From Sporolactobacillus sp. STSJ-5 (GTDB lineage Bacteria > Bacillota > Bacilli > Bacillales > Sporolactobacillaceae): a stretch of 64,000 nt of DNA. Location of the stretch: positions 248,001-312,000 of the forward strand of contig NZ_JANFOJ010000002.1 of NCBI RefSeq assembly GCF_024385605.1, written 5' to 3'. Under the pieces are notes generated by a model. It worked only from the letters and a program-made list of their open reading frames with translations, ran no database searches and was not told the origin of the DNA. The position numbers were made by a program, and so were the translations under genes. Positions 35,023-43,629 of this stretch are shown piece after piece; the first letter of the stretch is position 1; each line of letters starts with the position of its first letter.

Positions 35023-36321
35023 ATGAAATCTGTGTTGGCTATTTTTAAAAACAAGACTTATTCAATGTTGTTTGCTGCATCTGTTACATCACAGCTTGGG
35101 AGTGTCATAGGCATGACAGCTCTCGTTTTCTTCTTCCTTGATCGATTCAGTCATCAGCCTTATCTAGCCTCATTGAATGAGTTGATGTTTTCACTTCCGT
35201 CACTTCTTGTTTTTTGGCTTGTCGGTGTTGCCGCGGATCGAATGGATCGGCAAAAAATCGCATCAAATTGTGATTGGCTCAGTGCTCTTTTGTCGATTGT
35301 TTTGTTTGCCGTGGTGATGCTCGGCCAATTTAGTTTAATTTTCCCAATTATCTTTTTGCGCGCTGCTGTCGCAAAATTTTTTGCTCCTGCTGAACAAGCA
35401 ATTCTACAAGGGATCTTAAGAAAAGGGGATTACGCAGTTGCTGCAGGTCTCAATCAAATGGTGAGCAGTGTTTTTATGATTTTCGGAAATGGGCTTGGAG
35501 CATTTGTCTATTGGAATCTTGGTCTGCAGGGAGCGATTGTTATTGATGCGCTATCTTTTGTTCTGTCAGCACTATTGATTCGTCACCCTTATATTAAAAG
35601 CGACGTTCGTTTGCCTAATGGTGTCCACGATTGGCAGACAACAAAATTCCGCTCAATTATTTCCGATTTTAATCAGGGTATGCATTATATCATTAAAGAT
35701 AAACTGCTGACTTCGCTCGTTGCCAGTTTTGCAATTTTCGGTATCATTAATGGCGGATGCAGCGTTATGCTCATTTTTATTTTGAAATATAAGCTTGTTC
35801 CCGATTCTTACGAGTTATTTTCCGTGTGGACCGGAGTAATTGCAGGATTAGGTATTTTAATTGGAAGTCTCATTGCCGCCTTGTGTGCAGGAAAATGCCG
35901 CTTTCGTTCGATGATCATTGCCGGATTGCTTGTCAGCGGTGTGTTTATGATCGGCGCTGGATACGTGCCGACTGTATATATGTTTTTAATTATGATCTTT
36001 CTTGCAACCCTGTTGATTCCTTTGGTCAATGTTGCGATCGGCGGATGGATGCCGCATCTGGTGAATCCAAAAATGATGGGGAGAGTGGAAAGCTGGAGTA
36101 CGCCGATTTTAATGCTTTCTCAATCACTGACACTTGGATTGATCACGTTATCTTTTCCGGTTTATTTGTCTGTTGAATCTCTATTTTTGATTGTCGGTGC
36201 CGTGACCATATTATCCGCTTTCTACTATTTATTTTTTGTACCGGCAGATACTCTAGAAGAACGCTCAAATGATCAATTTATGGAACAGAAGCACTTAGAA
36301 ACGGCCGGAACGAAAAATTGA
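35023..36321 (+). CDS. MFS transporter, macrolide-efflux-like
   Basis: A 432-residue 12-helix transporter of the MFS_3/MefA-like group: FAASVTSQLGSVIGMTALVFF, LVGVAADRMDRQKIASNCDW, and FFAPAEQAILQGIL are typical. Probable drug efflux; substrate unknown. The ribosome site is weak. Its last 27 bases overlap, on the opposite strand, the 3' end of the UbiB-like gene. Confidence 0.85.
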   Translation: MKSVLAIFKNKTYSMLFAASVTSQLGSVIGMTALVFFFLDRFSHQPYLASLNELMFSLPSLLVFWLVGVAADRMDRQKIASNCDWLSALLSIVLFAVVMLGQFSLIFPIIFLRAAVAKFFAPAEQAILQGILRKGDYAVAAGLNQMVSSVFMIFGNGLGAFVYWNLGLQGAIVIDALSFVLSALLIRHPYIKSDVRLPNGVHDWQTTKFRSIISDFNQGMHYIIKDKLLTSLVASFAIFGIINGGCSVMLIFILKYKLVPDSYELFSVWTGVIAGLGILIGSLIAALCAGKCRFRSMIIAGLLVSGVFMIGAGYVPTVYMFLIMIFLATLLIPLVNVAIGGWMPHLVNPKMMGRVESWSTPILMLSQSLTLGLITLSFPVYLSVESLFLIVGAVTILSAFYYLFFVPADTLEERSNDQFMEQKHLETAGTKN

Positions 36322-37974
36322 CAAAAGAACGATCATAAACATGAAAAGCACAATGGTTACTGCAATGCCGATAATGGGCACATTTGTGATTAATGAACGC
36401 GACCCGAACGTTTCGCCAAGAATAATGCTTGCCAAAATGATACTGAGTGAGAGCAGCATAATACTGAACGAAATCCGGTTTGCGGCGCGATCCAGTTTGG
36501 CCAGCAGAACTTCCAGTTGCGGCAGTTTCATTTCGACACGTGTTTTGCCTTTATATAAATGCGTTAAGGTTTTTCGTAAAAGGGAAGGCAGACGCATACT
36601 GTTTTCAACAACATCGTAACCATTCATCAATAACTTTTTTGAAAGTTCAGTAGGATCAAGTCTTCTTATTAACAGACGATGCCCATAAGGTTCCGCAAGC
36701 TCGAGAATGTTCGTGTCGTGATCCAGAGTGGTGATCAAGCCTTCCAGAGTGATTAGGGCCTTGCCAAGGAGCGTGTAATTTTTGGGTATACCGATATGAT
36801 GCTTTTTGGTAACAGCGAAAACATCAGAAATGACTTTGCCGATGTGAACTTCTTTAAATGGCAGACGATAATATTTCTCGCGCAGAGTTTCCAAATCGTC
36901 TTTCAACTGACGCTCATTCAAGTCATCCGGCATGACGGTCATCGTGGAAATAGTGCGGAAAAGCAGTTCGGTATTTCCTTTCATCAGACCGATAATTAAA
37001 TTGCCGAAGTCGTGCTTCATCGATTCGTTTAAATGTCCAACTTGTCCAAAATCAATATACCCGATTTTATTATCGGGGAAGAAAAAAAGGTTGCCAGGAT
37101 GCGGATCGCCATGAAAGATGCCACAGATTAAGGCTTGATCAAGAAATGACCGGACAAGCCGTTCACAGATAATTTTGTTGGACACATCTTTTGGCGGACT
37201 CTTAATCAATTCTTCATATTTATACCCATGAACATAGTCAAGGGTAAGCACTTTAGCTGTCGAATAATCTCGATAGATTTTGGGGATGATCACATTCACA
37301 TCATTCTTGAAAAAATCAAACAGTTTTTCAGTTGTTCGCGCCTCCATCGCGTAATCAAGTTCGCTGCGGATTGCCAGTGAAAATTCTTCAACCAAATCGA
37401 TAATTTGATATGTCCTAGCCCATTCATAGCGTTTCTCAACGAGAGAAGCAAGATCCCATAGAATTTCAATATCGTTCTCCACCACGTATTCAATATCCGG
37501 ACGCCGTATCTTAACAGCAACTTCTTCGCCGGATTTTAACTTTGCATGATGTGCTTGAGCAATGGAGGCAGCGGCAATACATTGTTCATCAAATTGAGCA
37601 AAAACTTCAGCAACTGGTTTACCGAATTCTTGTTGAATGATCTGTTTGACGGATTGGGCATCGATCGGAGTGACACGATCCTGGAGTCCGCGCATTGCCT
37701 CTGCAATTTGCTCTGGTAAAATGTCAGTTCTCAGGCTGAGCAGCTGGCCAAGCTTAATAAAGGTTGGTCCTAATTCTTCAAGCATTAAACGGATACGCTG
37801 TCCAAGAGACTTCTGATCATTCCCGTTTCCAGAGAAGTCTGATGCAATCTGTTTCGGTAATGAAAGTAAATGAAATAGACCGACATCTTTAACAATATAG
37901 CCAAAGCCATATTTTACGAGAACGGAAACAATTTCTTGATATCTTTTAATATGGCGTATATGTTTTCCAATCAT
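36295..37974 (-). CDS. UbiB/AarF (ABC1) atypical kinase
   Basis: A 559-residue ADCK-family protein with LGPTFIKLGQLLSLRTDILP (the KxGQ motif), EEVAVKIRRPDIEYVV (nucleotide Lys), GIFHGDPHPGNLFF (catalytic loop) and IDFGQVG (metal Asp). Two C-terminal membrane helices anchor it (residues about 500-555). In quinone-making bacteria UbiB supports quinone synthesis; role in Firmicutes is unclear. ATG at 37974 with AGGTGA upstream. The phasin-like gene lies 21 bases upstream, likely one operon. Confidence 0.9.
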   Translation of the reverse strand: MIGKHIRHIKRYQEIVSVLVKYGFGYIVKDVGLFHLLSLPKQIASDFSGNGNDQKSLGQRIRLMLEELGPTFIKLGQLLSLRTDILPEQIAEAMRGLQDRVTPIDAQSVKQIIQQEFGKPVAEVFAQFDEQCIAAASIAQAHHAKLKSGEEVAVKIRRPDIEYVVENDIEILWDLASLVEKRYEWARTYQIIDLVEEFSLAIRSELDYAMEARTTEKLFDFFKNDVNVIIPKIYRDYSTAKVLTLDYVHGYKYEELIKSPPKDVSNKIICERLVRSFLDQALICGIFHGDPHPGNLFFFPDNKIGYIDFGQVGHLNESMKHDFGNLIIGLMKGNTELLFRTISTMTVMPDDLNERQLKDDLETLREKYYRLPFKEVHIGKVISDVFAVTKKHHIGIPKNYTLLGKALITLEGLITTLDHDTNILELAEPYGHRLLIRRLDPTELSKKLLMNGYDVVENSMRLPSLLRKTLTHLYKGKTRVEMKLPQLEVLLAKLDRAANRISFSIMLLSLSIILASIILGETFGSRSLITNVPIIGIAVTIVLFMFMIVLLSIFRSGRF

Positions 37975-37995
37975 AGCATTCACCTAGTGTGCAGG

Positions 37996-38331
37996 TTAGT
38001 CTTCGCTGCTTTCTCTCTTAGATACTTTTTGCCTTAATTCTGTGAGTTCAGCTTCTAAAAGCGTCACTTTTTCTTTAAGACTCCCGTACTCTTCCTGTGA
38101 TACAAAGCCGAGATCCTTAATTGCATCAACAATGTCTTTGTGAAACTCTGCGCGCCACTTGTCCGTGTTTTCTTTCCCTTTTTCATTGAAAGATTCTAGA
38201 AGCGATTTTGCTTCATCTGCTGCTGCACCGCCGCTTTTTGACAGGTCATTCAGAAATTTTTCTGCCTTATCTTTGCTGGTGATGGTCGCGCCGAGCCCTA
38301 TGAGAAAACTTTTCTTCAGGAAATCGTTCAT
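37996..38331 (-). CDS. phasin-family (PhaF/PhaI-like) small protein
   Basis: A 111-residue helical protein: a short hydrophobic start (FLKKSFLIGLGATITSKDKAEKF), a middle amphipathic helix, and a C-terminal leucine-heptad coiled coil (LKEKVTLLEAELTELRQKV). It fits proteins annotated as polyhydroxyalkanoate synthesis regulators or phasins, which commonly pair with UbiB-like genes in Bacillales. No PHA genes are near. AAGGAGG lies 8 bases before the ATG. Confidence 0.7.
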   Translation of the reverse strand: MNDFLKKSFLIGLGATITSKDKAEKFLNDLSKSGGAAADEAKSLLESFNEKGKENTDKWRAEFHKDIVDAIKDLGFVSQEEYGSLKEKVTLLEAELTELRQKVSKRESSED

Positions 38332-38506
38332 AGATTTATCCCTCCTTGTGCTTTTCTTCATTTTAACCGACTCAGTGGGTCATGTATACGAATTCGCCAT
38401 TTCTAATTGTGAATACTTCAATAATCAATTGAAAAAGGGCACGAAGGAACAGATGTTCTTTCGTACCCTAAGGCTTCAGAATCATTCATACACTTGGCAG
38501 TTGAGA

Positions 38507-39118
38507 TCACTTAATCGAACGGAAAACACCAATTACTTTACCAAGAATGACACAATTATCAAGCAAGATGGGATCCATTGAAGGATTTTCCGGTTGGAGC
38601 CTTATATGATTGTTTTCTTTAAAAAAACGTTTAACCGTAGCTTCGTCCTCATCGGTCATAGCAACGACAATTTCACCGTTCTCTGCAGTCCGCTGCTGAC
38701 GGACGATGACTTTGTCACCATCAAGAATGCCGGCATTAACCATACTTTCACCGGAGACATTGAGAATAAATGCATCTTCATCCTCGACCATTGAACTTGG
38801 AACAGGGAAATATTCTTCAATATTTTCAACAGCACTAATAGGAAGTCCTGCCGTTACTTTACCGATTACAGGAACACTTACTGTCTTTTCTGTATAGATG
38901 TCTCCATCATGATCGAGCACTTCAATTGCTCTAGGTTTTGTAGGATCACGCCTAATAAACCCTTTTTTCTCAAGCCTTTCAAGATGACCGTGTACCGTTG
39001 AGCTGGATGCTAACCCCACAGCGTCACATATTTCGCGAACCGATGGCGGATATCCTTTAATCGCAACTTCATGCTTAATAAAATCGAGTATAGATTGCTG
39101 CCGAGTTGAGAGTTTCAT
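38507..39118 (-). CDS. lexA: SOS repressor LexA
   Basis: Represses DNA-damage genes and self-cleaves when stimulated by RecA filaments. 203 residues. Winged HTH residues about 1-65 ([28 protein letters not shown]). Cleavage site Ala90-Gly91 (VTAGLPI), nucleophile Ser125 in GESMVNAG, and general base Lys163 in ATVKRFF are all intact. Transcribed divergently from yneA with shared LexA boxes. AAGGAGA lies before the ATG. Confidence 0.98.
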   Translation of the reverse strand: MKLSTRQQSILDFIKHEVAIKGYPPSVREICDAVGLASSSTVHGHLERLEKKGFIRRDPTKPRAIEVLDHDGDIYTEKTVSVPVIGKVTAGLPISAVENIEEYFPVPSSMVEDEDAFILNVSGESMVNAGILDGDKVIVRQQRTAENGEIVVAMTDEDEATVKRFFKENNHIRLQPENPSMDPILLDNCVILGKVIGVFRSIK

Positions 39119-39148
39119 GATACTTCTCCTTTTCCTTATCTTGTCAAT

Positions 39149-39177
39149 AGTATATCATCTGGGAAATTCAGATGCAA
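39149..39177 (-). promoter_or_regulatory. lexA promoter
   Basis: On the minus strand TTGCAT (39177-39172), 17 bases, TATACT (39154-39149). LexA box 1 overlaps the -35, giving autoregulation. Confidence 0.75.
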
Positions 39178-39188
39178 ACATTTGTTCT
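39175..39188. promoter_or_regulatory. LexA box 1
   Basis: Minus strand AGAACAAATGTTTG matches 12 of 14 consensus positions; covers the lexA -35. Confidence 0.7.
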
Positions 39189-39198
39189 AAAATAAGCA

Positions 39199-39227
39199 TT
39201 GACACAAATGTACGTTCGTATTAAAAT
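39199..39227 (+). promoter_or_regulatory. yneA promoter with LexA box 2
   Basis: TTGACA, 17-base spacer, TAAAAT. The spacer contains CAAATGTACGTTCG (39205-39218), 11 of 14 consensus positions, so LexA would block polymerase directly. Confidence 0.75.
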
Positions 39228-39239
39228 GAAGAAAACAAA

Positions 39240-39253
39240 CGAACAAGCGTTCT
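39240..39253. promoter_or_regulatory. LexA box 3
   Basis: CGAACAAGCGTTCT matches 13 of 14 positions of the Bacillus consensus and lies just downstream of the yneA transcription start. Confidence 0.85.
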
Positions 39254-39287
39254 TGAGAACAAATATTCCTAGCGGAGGTAAAACAAG

Positions 39288-39599
39288 ATGAATACTCATG
39301 CACATAATAAAACAAAGGGAATTTCATTTATTGTATTATTTTGTATTATGACAGTCATTCTTTTCTTTACTTTAACAAATACGGTTGCTGCCGATCAGAA
39401 TAATTATGTCAAAATTACAGTGAAATCCGGTGACTCGTTGTGGTCAATTGCTACAACATACCATGCTAATAATCCTAAGCTCACGAAACATGCATTTGTT
39501 ACCTGGGTTAAAGACAATAATGGTCTAGTTCGAAATCATATTGTTCCGAATCAAAAGTTGATTATCCCGATAACAGATAATCAATTAAAGAATCGTTAA
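39288..39599 (+). CDS. yneA: SOS cell-division suppressor YneA-like
   Basis: A 103-residue exported protein: one N-terminal membrane helix (residues about 13-33), then a LysM domain (VKSGDSLWSIATTYHANNPK to HIVPNQKLIIP). Divergent location from lexA with LexA boxes identifies it as the functional YneA counterpart, which delays division during SOS. GGAGGT is 8 bases before the ATG. Confidence 0.88.
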   Translation: MNTHAHNKTKGISFIVLFCIMTVILFFTLTNTVAADQNNYVKITVKSGDSLWSIATTYHANNPKLTKHAFVTWVKDNNGLVRNHIVPNQKLIIPITDNQLKNR

Positions 39600-39943
39600 A
39601 AATCTTAGCCGCAGAATTGGCAAAAAAAGTGTTTTGTGATATACTGTTATATAACAAAGGGAATGATTTGACAATGTACTGCTACAATTGTCTTTTCCTT
39701 TTTGCTTTTTAATTTGTGATTGCAAAGTTCTATTCCATTAATGATTATTTATCATTAATGGCCATTTTTCATCCTCCTTCAGAAGAAAGCATTTCTTAAT
39801 TTATAAGAACACGCTTTCTTTTTTTTGTCTTCCAGCCGAAAATGTGCGGAAAAGGCTATGTTTCATGGGTATGAGGTTGACCTGAATTCGCGTGATAGTG
39901 TAAACTGAACTATGGACATTTGACACAAGGAGGAAGCAGACGC
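39600..39943. other. intergenic with several hairpins where Bacillus has yneB-ynzC-tkt
   Basis: Holds GACAAT/ATTGTC (39670-39696), a perfect palindrome CCATTAATGAT-N5-ATCATTAATGG (39735-39761) followed by T residues, and a terminator at 39784-39826. No gene is supported. Confidence 0.5.
39784..39826 (+). terminator. terminator after the yneA region
   Basis: AGAAAGC pairs with GCTTTCT around a long AT-rich loop, followed by eight T residues. Confidence 0.65.
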
Positions 39944-40159
39944 ATGCTCTGGTTATACATACTCGTGGGCGTGATTTGCCTAGCAGCCGGATTGATCCTC
40001 GGCTTTTTAATCGCCCGTAGATATATGATGAATTACCTAAAAAAGAATCCGCCGATTAATGAAAACATGTTGCGTGTCATGATGGCTCAAATGGGTCAGC
40101 AACCGTCGCAAAAGAAGATTAATCAGATGATGAAAGCGATCAATCATCAAATGAAATGA
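39944..40159 (+). CDS. yneF: UPF0154 membrane protein YneF
   Basis: A 71-residue protein with one N-terminal membrane helix ([20 protein letters not shown]), then the UPF0154 signature [20 protein letters not shown] and [11 protein letters not shown]. Role unknown. ATG at 39944 follows AGGAGG by 9 bases. Keeps its Bacillus-type position downstream of yneA, although tkt is missing. Confidence 0.92.
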   Translation: MLWLYILVGVICLAAGLILGFLIARRYMMNYLKKNPPINENMLRVMMAQMGQQPSQKKINQMMKAINHQMK

Positions 40160-40165
40160 GTAATG

Positions 40166-40199
40166 AACCCCTATGAATTAGCTATTCATGGGGGTTTTT
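40166..40199 (+). terminator. yneF terminator
   Basis: AACCCCTATGAAT pairs with ATTCATGGGGGTT, followed by T residues. Confidence 0.85.
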
Positions 40200-40249
40200 A
40201 CAATAGAAAAAAGTGAGTACTAATAAATTTCAGTCAGGGGGGGTGTTCA

Positions 40250-40582
40250 ATGCTCAAAGTAAGTGTTATTGGGATCGGTTCAATTGCTGCAAAAGCATAT
40301 TTGCCGATTTATTTTAAAATGGCACAGGTTGATTTTTATTTCTGTGCACGAAATGTGAGAACATTGGACAATTCAAGTTGCATTTGTCCATGCAGCTACT
40401 TCGGTTCATCAGTACATTATTAAGTGTTTATTTTTGAATGGAATTGCAGTTTATACTGATGTAATGCTTATGAATAATTATGAAAGCGCTATATTTATTT
40501 GGTGGAATTAGTCTCAGAGCTTTTTCAGAGCGGAAATATACGGGCTTCGGAGGACACCTATAAAAACGAGGGGTTAAACTAA
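40250..40582 (+). pseudogene. Gfo/Idh/MocA-family oxidoreductase remnant
   Basis: Starts MLKVSVIGIGSIAAKAYLPI, the nucleotide-binding start of this family. A frame change near 40370 leads to IQVAFVHAATSVHQYIIK and NGIAVYTDV, matching the next family motif, then a second shift near 40500 leads to VELVSELF. Most of the protein is absent. Two frameshifts and a deletion mark it as decayed. GGGGGG precedes the ATG. Confidence 0.75.
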
Positions 40583-40727
40583 TGATCAAAGCTTTTAGTC
40601 ACGCTATCCACTATCCACACAAAGAGAGATGATTGAGAAGAAGAAGGACCCCTCGTTTATGCGAATGAACAATGACAGAAAAGATCGTAATTTAAGAAAG
40701 CAATGAAAATAATTTTTAACGTATAGA
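40583..40727. other. intergenic with distant inverted repeat
   Basis: AAACGAGGGG (about 40564-40573) and CCCCTCGTTT (about 40651-40660) form a 10-bp inverted repeat about 80 bases apart. Meaning unknown. No gene supported. Confidence 0.35.
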
Positions 40728-40761
40728 TGTCTAGACAAGTAATTCTAATGAGTGATAAAAT
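40728..40761 (+). promoter_or_regulatory. nagA promoter with NagR-type operator
   Basis: TGTCTAGACA (40728-40737) is a perfect palindrome like the core of NagR/YvoA (DasR-type) sites. It overlaps a -35 TAGACA; TAAAAT lies 18 bases on (40756-40761). Confidence 0.65.
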
Positions 40762-40784
40762 AAAAGAAAAAAGGAAGCGATCGT

Positions 40785-41954
40785 ATGACGACTAAAATTG
40801 AAGGATGTTCTATTTACAGTCAAAATGAATGGTTAGAAAAAAGCAGTCTTCTGATCGATAAGGACAAAATTGTCAGTATTGGATCAAATGAAAATCAGAC
40901 GGCGGACCGGACATTGCAATTTCCTTCAACTTACAAGTGTTTACCGGGCATGATTGATATGCACATTCATGGTGCAAACGGTGCAGATACAATGGATGCA
41001 ACTCCCGAGGCATTGAGTACGATAGCTACTGCTCTTGCTAAAGAAGGGACAACATCATTTTTAGCGACAACGATCACGCAGTCAGTTCCTCTAATAGAAA
41101 AAGCCTTAGTCAATGCTGGTGAATTGATCGGTCATCAGAAACGTGGAGAAGCGGAAATCATCGGAATTCATTTGGAAGGTCCGTTTATTAATAAGGAAAA
41201 GACCGGAGCACAGCCTGAAGAGTATATTCTTGAACCGGACTGTGATTTATTCGACCATTGGCAGCAACTCTGTGGGGACCGTATTAAGGAAGTAACGATG
41301 GCGCCAGAAGTTAAAGGCGGATTAGATTTTATCCGTCATTTAAAAAAACAAAAGGTTGTCGCGTCAATCGGTCATACGAACGGTATTGATGAGGATGTAA
41401 TTCGGGCGATTGATGCAGGGGCAACACAAGTTACCCACCTGTACAATGGAATGAGAGGTATGCACCATCGCGAGCCGGGAATTCTTGGAGGAGCATTATT
41501 GCACCATGATTTATACACTGAGTTGATTTGCGACGGACATCATGTGTGTCAAGGAATGGTGAATCTAGCCTATAAACTAAAGGGCAGTGATCGAATGATT
41601 CTGATCACCGATTCCATGCGTGCAAAATGTCTGAATAAAGGCGTTTACGATCTTGGTGGTCAGGATGTGTTTGTTGATAATGGACTTGCCTTGCTTAAAG
41701 ACGGTACGATCGCAGGCAGTGTATTGAAAATGAAGGATTCGTTGCGAAATATCCTTGCTTTTACTGATGCAACACTGAGCGATGTTGTACAAATGGGTGC
41801 GATTAATCCGGCACTGCAATGCGGCGTTTTTGATCATAAGGGATCGATTGAGAACGGAAAAGATGCTGATTTGATTGTTCTAAATGAACAAAACGAACTC
41901 GTTTTGACGATCTGCCGGGGAACAATTGCCTATCAAAAGAAAGAGGTGCATTAA
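40785..41954 (+). CDS. nagA: N-acetylglucosamine-6-phosphate deacetylase
   Basis: A 389-residue metal amidohydrolase giving glucosamine 6-phosphate and acetate, in recycling and use of GlcNAc. Motifs: PGMIDMHIHGANG (metal His pair), HLEGPFINKEKTGAQ (Glu), SIGHTNG and THLYNGM (His), and LITDSM (catalytic Asp). AAGGAAG lies before the ATG. First gene of nagA-nagB-nagR. Confidence 0.96.
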   Translation: MTTKIEGCSIYSQNEWLEKSSLLIDKDKIVSIGSNENQTADRTLQFPSTYKCLPGMIDMHIHGANGADTMDATPEALSTIATALAKEGTTSFLATTITQSVPLIEKALVNAGELIGHQKRGEAEIIGIHLEGPFINKEKTGAQPEEYILEPDCDLFDHWQQLCGDRIKEVTMAPEVKGGLDFIRHLKKQKVVASIGHTNGIDEDVIRAIDAGATQVTHLYNGMRGMHHREPGILGGALLHHDLYTELICDGHHVCQGMVNLAYKLKGSDRMILITDSMRAKCLNKGVYDLGGQDVFVDNGLALLKDGTIAGSVLKMKDSLRNILAFTDATLSDVVQMGAINPALQCGVFDHKGSIENGKDADLIVLNEQNELVLTICRGTIAYQKKEVH

Positions 41955-41955
41955 G

Positions 41956-42696
41956 ATGAAAATTATTGCTGTTAAGGATAAAAATGAGATGAGCAGGAAG
42001 GCTGCTGAATTAATCATAGAAACTGTTCGCAAGAAACCGAATGCTGTGCTTGGGCTTGCGACTGGAGGGACACCTGAAGGGACATACAGAGAACTTGTTG
42101 CCGATCATCGTCAAAACGGAACAAGCTATCAACAGATTACGACAGTAAATCTTGATGAGTATGCCGGTATTGATCCAAAGGATCCCAATAGTTATCATGC
42201 CTATATGGCAAGTCATTTTTTTAATCATGTTGATCTTCCGGAGAATCAGAGCTATCTTCCAAGTAGCTCAGATCTTTCAGAGGAAGAGTCCAAGCACTAT
42301 GATGATTTGATTGCCAGTCTTGGAGGTATCGATCTTCAACTGCTTGGAATAGGTCGAAACGGTCATATCGGATTTAATGAACCGGGAACGCCTTTAACGA
42401 TTGGCACACATGTAGTACAATTAACGGAATCAACGCGTAAAGCCAACGCTCGTTATTTCAGGAGTCTTTCGGATGTTCCTGAACGAGCAGTTACTATGGG
42501 CATCGGAACCATTTTAAAGAGCAAAAGAATTCTTTTGATTGCATCCGGGGAGGAAAAAGCTGAGGCAATGAGCAAGCTGATCCACGCGTCTTTGCCTGAC
42601 AGCAGCTTTCCTGCTTCTGCCCTTACACAGCATCCGGATGTTACCGTGATTGCCGATGAACCTGCATTATCTCTAATATCGATGAGCAAGGATTGA
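41956..42696 (+). CDS. nagB: glucosamine-6-phosphate deaminase
   Basis: A 246-residue isomerase/deaminase making fructose 6-phosphate and ammonia. Motifs LGLATGGTPEGTY, NLDEYAGIDPKDPNSYH, and LGIGRNGHIGFNEPG are intact. Starts one base after the nagA stop with AGAGGTG inside nagA. The short form lacks the allosteric C-terminus of enteric enzymes. Confidence 0.96.
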   Translation: MKIIAVKDKNEMSRKAAELIIETVRKKPNAVLGLATGGTPEGTYRELVADHRQNGTSYQQITTVNLDEYAGIDPKDPNSYHAYMASHFFNHVDLPENQSYLPSSSDLSEEESKHYDDLIASLGGIDLQLLGIGRNGHIGFNEPGTPLTIGTHVVQLTESTRKANARYFRSLSDVPERAVTMGIGTILKSKRILLIASGEEKAEAMSKLIHASLPDSSFPASALTQHPDVTVIADEPALSLISMSKD

Positions 42697-42700
42697 TGAA

Positions 42701-43429
42701 ATGATTGACCGTAAATCTCCGGTACCGATGTATTATCAAATTGAACAATACATTGAGCAGTTAATTGAAAACAGGAATTTGAAATCCGGTGATCAAATCC
42801 CATCTGAACGAGAATTTACCGATCAGTTTCATGTGTCGAGAATGACTGTGCGACAGGCTGTTATGAATTTGGTACATTCGGGGGTACTTATACGTATTAA
42901 AGGAAAAGGTACGTTTGTTTCGGATCAGAACAAAATTGAGAAATCTCTGCTTGGATTAAACGGATTCTCAGAGGATATGATCAGCCGTGGGATGAAACCT
43001 GGCAGTATTATGCTGAGTTTCACACGTGTGTGTGCTTCTGTCAAAGTAGCGGATCATCTCGCATTAGACGAGCATGATGATGTATTTGAAATCAAGCGAA
43101 CACGTCTTGCTGATGATGAGCCGATGGCAATCGAAACCTCATATATTCCAGTTAAAATGGTACCTAATCTCACTGAGGAACAAGTCAGTCCGTCACTTTA
43201 TCAATATATTGAGAGGCAGTGCGGGCTTCCTTTTGATCATGCCATTCAATCGATTGAGGCATCTGTTGTTACAGCCGAGGAAGCGAAGGTTCTGGATATT
43301 CCAAAGGGTTCTCCGATTTTATTAATCGAACGCTGCTCCTATTTGAAAAATGGATGTCCAATCGAATTGACAAAGTCATTATTCCGGGCTGATCGCTATA
43401 AATTTATGGCGACACTTCCTAGGGAATAA
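42701..43429 (+). CDS. nagR: GntR/HutC-family GlcNAc operon repressor
   Basis: A 242-residue regulator: GntR winged HTH (residues about 5-75, SGDQIPSEREFTDQFHVSRMTVRQAV) and a UTRA effector domain (about 90-235, IKRTRLADDEPMAIETSYIP, SPILLIERCSY). Follows nagB by 4 bases, so it is the NagR/YvoA equivalent, probably binding the palindrome before nagA and released by GlcN6P or GlcNAc6P. Confidence 0.93.
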   Translation: MIDRKSPVPMYYQIEQYIEQLIENRNLKSGDQIPSEREFTDQFHVSRMTVRQAVMNLVHSGVLIRIKGKGTFVSDQNKIEKSLLGLNGFSEDMISRGMKPGSIMLSFTRVCASVKVADHLALDEHDDVFEIKRTRLADDEPMAIETSYIPVKMVPNLTEEQVSPSLYQYIERQCGLPFDHAIQSIEASVVTAEEAKVLDIPKGSPILLIERCSYLKNGCPIELTKSLFRADRYKFMATLPRE

Positions 43430-43520
43430 GCATTTAACTGTGCTTATTCTCTTTTTTATTTTTTAATACTACGTTTAAGGAGATAATAGCCAATGAGGAT
43501 GGCTTTAAAAACTATTTATG

Positions 43521-43535
43521 ATAAGAAAAACTTAT
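43521..43535 (+). promoter_or_regulatory. CcpC-type dyad upstream of citB
   Basis: ATAA-N7-TTAT (ATAAGAAAAACTTAT) matches the CcpC site of Bacillus citB. Its centre is about 66 bases before the expected transcription start, the same distance reported for B. subtilis. Confidence 0.65.
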
Positions 43536-43558
43536 TAATTAGATTTAATTAAATAAAA

Positions 43559-43587
43559 TTTACTTAATTAAAAAATTCCCTTATGAT
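43559..43587 (+). promoter_or_regulatory. citB promoter
   Basis: TTTACT, 17-base spacer, TATGAT, about 43 bases before the start codon. A moderate promoter consistent with an activated or repressed gene. Confidence 0.55.
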
Positions 43588-43629
43588 TAGAGTAGAGAAA
43601 AGTGTAAAAACAGACGGGATGGTGAAACA

